A stretch of 64,000 nt of DNA from Micromonospora gifhornensis. GTDB taxonomy: Bacteria; Actinomycetota; Actinomycetes; Mycobacteriales; Micromonosporaceae. Made by a program: the position numbers and the translations under genes. Below, in pieces: positions 61,830 through 64,000 of this stretch (position 1 is the first letter of the stretch; each line of letters begins with the position of its first letter). Location: the NCBI RefSeq assembly GCF_016863515.1, contig NZ_BOPA01000014.1, positions 304,258 through 368,257 on the forward strand, in the 5' to 3' direction. A model generated the notes under the pieces. The model was not told the origin of the DNA. It did not search any database and saw nothing but the letters and a program-made list of their open reading frames with translations.

Positions 61830-63689
61830 CTACGTCGAGGGCTGCCAGGTGTTGAAATCGGGCAACGGGTCGCTGTTTGACCGCATGGGAGGATGCTGAG
61901 GAGGAACGTCCCGAACGTCCTGCAGCGGGCGAAACTGTCCCTTGTTTGCGACGGCGACTGTGGTGAAGTCGGTGCTTGGGTTGACGAAGTTGCCGCGGTA
62001 GTCGTTCGCTCGGGTTGTCCACACGGTGCTGGTTGCTGCAAAGATCTGTCGATCGTTGCCCAGGCGCTTCATCGTCCGACCGAAATCGGGCGCGACCTTG
62101 CCGTTGTCCGCGCCGAAGCTGCAGGCGATCATGACGATCGAGCTGTCGGGTTTGGCGTTCAGAACCTTCCTGAAGTTCGCGTCGTGGTGCAGAATCTTGG
62201 CGAATTCACCGCCTGGAACGTGGACCACTTTGCCGTTCGTGAGTGAGAGCGCGACGATTTCGGGGTTGCTGTGCGTCATCACCAGCAGCGGGTCCTTCTG
62301 CCACGGCGTGGGTTCCAGTGTGCTGAAATCGAAGCTTTTCCGTGTCTGGCCAAGCGGCACACCTTTTGCTTCCTCCGGCATCTCCGCCGATACTCGCTGG
62401 TACCGAGGGCCATCGGTGAAAAGCTTTCCGTCGTGGTCGCCGGTGGAGAGATTGTGCCGGGCGTCCGCCCACATCTGGCGGCTCCTGTTGTCGGCCTCGC
62501 TCCTCGGAAAACTCACGCCGATCTGCTGACCTTTGTGGTTGACAATTGGTCGGGCCTGAACGTCCCCCACGTTGAAACGCGTTTCGACGCCCCAGGTGTT
62601 TCGACCGACGATGGTGTTCTTGTCCACTGGTTTCCGTGACCTGAGCCCCGCCGTCACGACGGCCCGCACGTCGCTCAGGTTTTGCCCGGCGGTCCGAAAT
62701 GCGCCCTTGATGACCTTGCCGGGACCGTAGCTCGTGGCGGTGGGGCTTTTCACCCTGCTGAGTTGCGTGGTGCTCGCCTTGACTCCACCCTTGATCGCGC
62801 CTTTCCCGGCAACCTTGGCCACCCGGCCGACGAGCCGCCCGCCCGGCACCAGCCCGAGGAGCAGACCGCCGGCGGCCAGACCGATCGCGGCGGGGTCTCC
62901 GGAGGCCGCCGTGGTGCCCAGGTCGATCAGCGCGGAGAGCATTCCGATGGCTGCACCGAGCGGCGGAAAGATGAACGACGCGATGGTCGCGATCACGTCC
63001 AGAATGGTGGTGATCCACTCGATGACGGTGCTGCGCAGGAACTCGATGAAGGCTTGGAAAGCCTCGACGATCTTCTCCCACAGCGACCGCTGTGGGGCGT
63101 CCTTCGCCAGCTGCCGCAGCGTCTCGGCCGCAGTCCGTGCCGCCTGGTCGCGCAGCGCGGTCGCCTGACCCAGCAGCGCCTTCGCCTGGTCGATGGCCTG
63201 CTGGGCGTCGTCGGCGCGGTGCTGCGCAACGGTGACCTCGTCGGTCACCTGCTCCTTCGCGGCCTGCTCGGCTTCCGGGTCCAGACCGAGCGCGGTGAGC
63301 GTCGCCTGCGCCGAGAAGAGCGCTGCCTGCGCCGCGCCCTGGTCGCCGGCGGCCTGCCGTGCCTGGTCGAGAGCCCGCAGCGACATCGTCTGCGCCTCCT
63401 CCAGCGAGGGCAGGTAACGCAGATACGCCTCCGCGGCGGCTGAGTAGGAATGCGCCATCCGGTCCAGGCGCCCCGGCAGCTTTCCGATCAGGTCGCGGAA
63501 GGCCTCCATCGCCTTGCCCTGGCCGACGTCGATCCGGCCGCCGGAGGCGAGCAGATCATGCGCCTCCCGGGTGGCCCTGGACAGTTCCTGGTAGGCCCGA
63601 GTGATCTCCGCAAAGGATTCGGGATCACCCGGCACCGGGTCGGAGTCGAGTTGCAACACCGACCACTCGGCGTCCCCTGGACGCGGCAT
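61830..63689 (-). CDS. WXG-like polymorphic toxin with 'lonely Cys'-like C-terminus
   Basis: A 619-aa protein. Residues 1-210 are helical and WXG100/LXG-like, with long coiled-coil stretches. A hydrophobic stretch (about 240-310, IEWITTILDVIATIASF, LAAGGLLLGLVPGG) follows. The C-terminal 240 residues contain VPGGEFAKILHHD, then SIVMIACSFGADNGKVAPDFG and IFAATSTVW, a pattern like the 'lonely Cys' domains of Streptomyces T7SS proteins. ATG 63689 has GGGGAGG six bases upstream. No immunity gene is adjacent. Function inferred. Confidence 0.7.
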   Translation of the reverse strand: MPRPGDAEWSVLQLDSDPVPGDPESFAEITRAYQELSRATREAHDLLASGGRIDVGQGKAMEAFRDLIGKLPGRLDRMAHSYSAAAEAYLRYLPSLEEAQTMSLRALDQARQAAGDQGAAQAALFSAQATLTALGLDPEAEQAAKEQVTDEVTVAQHRADDAQQAIDQAKALLGQATALRDQAARTAAETLRQLAKDAPQRSLWEKIVEAFQAFIEFLRSTVIEWITTILDVIATIASFIFPPLGAAIGMLSALIDLGTTAASGDPAAIGLAAGGLLLGLVPGGRLVGRVAKVAGKGAIKGGVKASTTQLSRVKSPTATSYGPGKVIKGAFRTAGQNLSDVRAVVTAGLRSRKPVDKNTIVGRNTWGVETRFNVGDVQARPIVNHKGQQIGVSFPRSEADNRSRQMWADARHNLSTGDHDGKLFTDGPRYQRVSAEMPEEAKGVPLGQTRKSFDFSTLEPTPWQKDPLLVMTHSNPEIVALSLTNGKVVHVPGGEFAKILHHDANFRKVLNAKPDSSIVMIACSFGADNGKVAPDFGRTMKRLGNDRQIFAATSTVWTTRANDYRGNFVNPSTDFTTVAVANKGQFRPLQDVRDVPPQHPPMRSNSDPLPDFNTWQPST

Positions 63690-63822
63690 GCCCAACCTCC
63701 CCGTTGCGTAGACCGGCTTCGCACTCCGGTCGATGCCGGAGGCCGACTCGCACACGTAGCGGACGCCGGATCGGTTCAGCCGGGCTGAACCGATCCGGCC
63801 GGCCGTGCGTGTAAGGCGCGGA

Positions 63823-64000
63823 GTGGTTGACCGGCCGGGAGGACATGAGGACAGCACGTCCATCAGGTCGATGGGCGCGGTCGTCGACACGCTGGGACAG
63901 CGCGAGTTGGAGGATGCCGCCCGCGAGTTCGAGAAGCGGTGGGGTGACAGCCGATACGTCATCGGCCGCGACGAGCCGACGGCGAGTTGTCCGCCGGGGG
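63823..64000 (+). CDS. N-terminal part of an ESX/WXG-like small protein
   Basis: A plus-strand frame starting GTG 63823 with AAGG six bases upstream runs off the window edge. It contains DTLGQRELEDAAREFEKRWG, the LG...AAxxFxxRW pattern typical of ESX-like proteins near type VII genes. It is divergent from the toxin-like gene. Short and partial; ATG 63871 is a possible later start. Confidence 0.55.
   Translation, partial: MVDRPGGHEDSTSIRSMGAVVDTLGQRELEDAAREFEKRWGDSRYVIGRDEPTASCPPG

Noticed and set aside
1..64000. Insertion sequences, integrases or prophage
   Set aside because: No transposase, integrase or terminal inverted repeats with target duplications were recognised in the translated frames.

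Overview
The window is a high-GC (about 70%) actinomycete chromosome segment. GTG starts, ATGA/GTGA gene overlaps, TANNNT promoters, mycothiol-type DinB and WXG/type VII-like genes all fit. The overall gene style suggests Micromonosporaceae (Micromonospora or a close relative); that placement is inference, since there is no rRNA or core marker to prove it.

Layout. 0-2.9 kb: tail of an unknown gene, a MoxR AAA ATPase and a VWA/metallopeptidase-like partner. 3.0-7.3 kb: a four-gene operon with two different tryptophan-2,3-dioxygenase-superfamily proteins, a kynureninase-like PLP enzyme and a methyltransferase, which looks like a tailored kynurenine/anthranilate branch. 7.4-11.6 kb: LtrA membrane protein, an Rrf2 regulator with a frameshifted NIPSNAP gene, and a MarR regulator divergent from a hypothetical/membrane pair. 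11.7-16.4 kb: Tat-exported peptidoglycan amidase, a two-domain AbiEii-type nucleotidyltransferase fusion, a DinB protein and a DUF2855 protein.

16.5-39.5 kb is the most unusual part. A putative peptidoglycan-directed protein (M15-like plus two PG-binding domains) and a NarL-type two-component system face a 19-kb minus-strand operon. The operon encodes a 40-aa Cys-rich leader ORF and six giant proteins of unknown function (1202, 741, 1659, 623, 1036 and 928 aa), the first resembling DUF6603. Two of the giants are paralogues with PG-binding domains. A conserved 61-nt upstream element is found both before the 16.5-kb gene and before the giant operon, tying the two ends into one regulon.

39.9-47.6 kb: ECF sigma factor with membrane-anchored partner, a hypothetical protein, a truncated PHB-depolymerase-like esterase, and an ABC-2 transporter divergent from a DesK/DesR-type two-component system with a dyad between them. 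47.7-50.4 kb: a GNAT protein, then a tRNA-like element (anticodon TGC, perfect 7-bp acceptor stem, abnormal D and T loops, no CCA) ending one base before the start codon of a 758-aa conserved protein of unknown function. This is the second outstanding item. 50.5-58.1 kb: a GntR-controlled catabolic operon (ABC importer, FGGY kinase, zinc dehydrogenase, DeoC-like aldolase) for an unidentified sugar or polyol. 58.2-59.8 kb: two convergent lipoproteins of the secreted-repeat type. 59.8-64 kb: a type VII-secretion-associated set with a 619-aa WXG-like protein carrying a 'lonely Cys'-like C-terminus, an SseB/T7SS-associated protein, a membrane protein, and the start of a divergent ESX-like gene.

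Five genes or transcription units have TANNNT followed by exactly six bases and then ATG/GTG, indicating leaderless transcripts.
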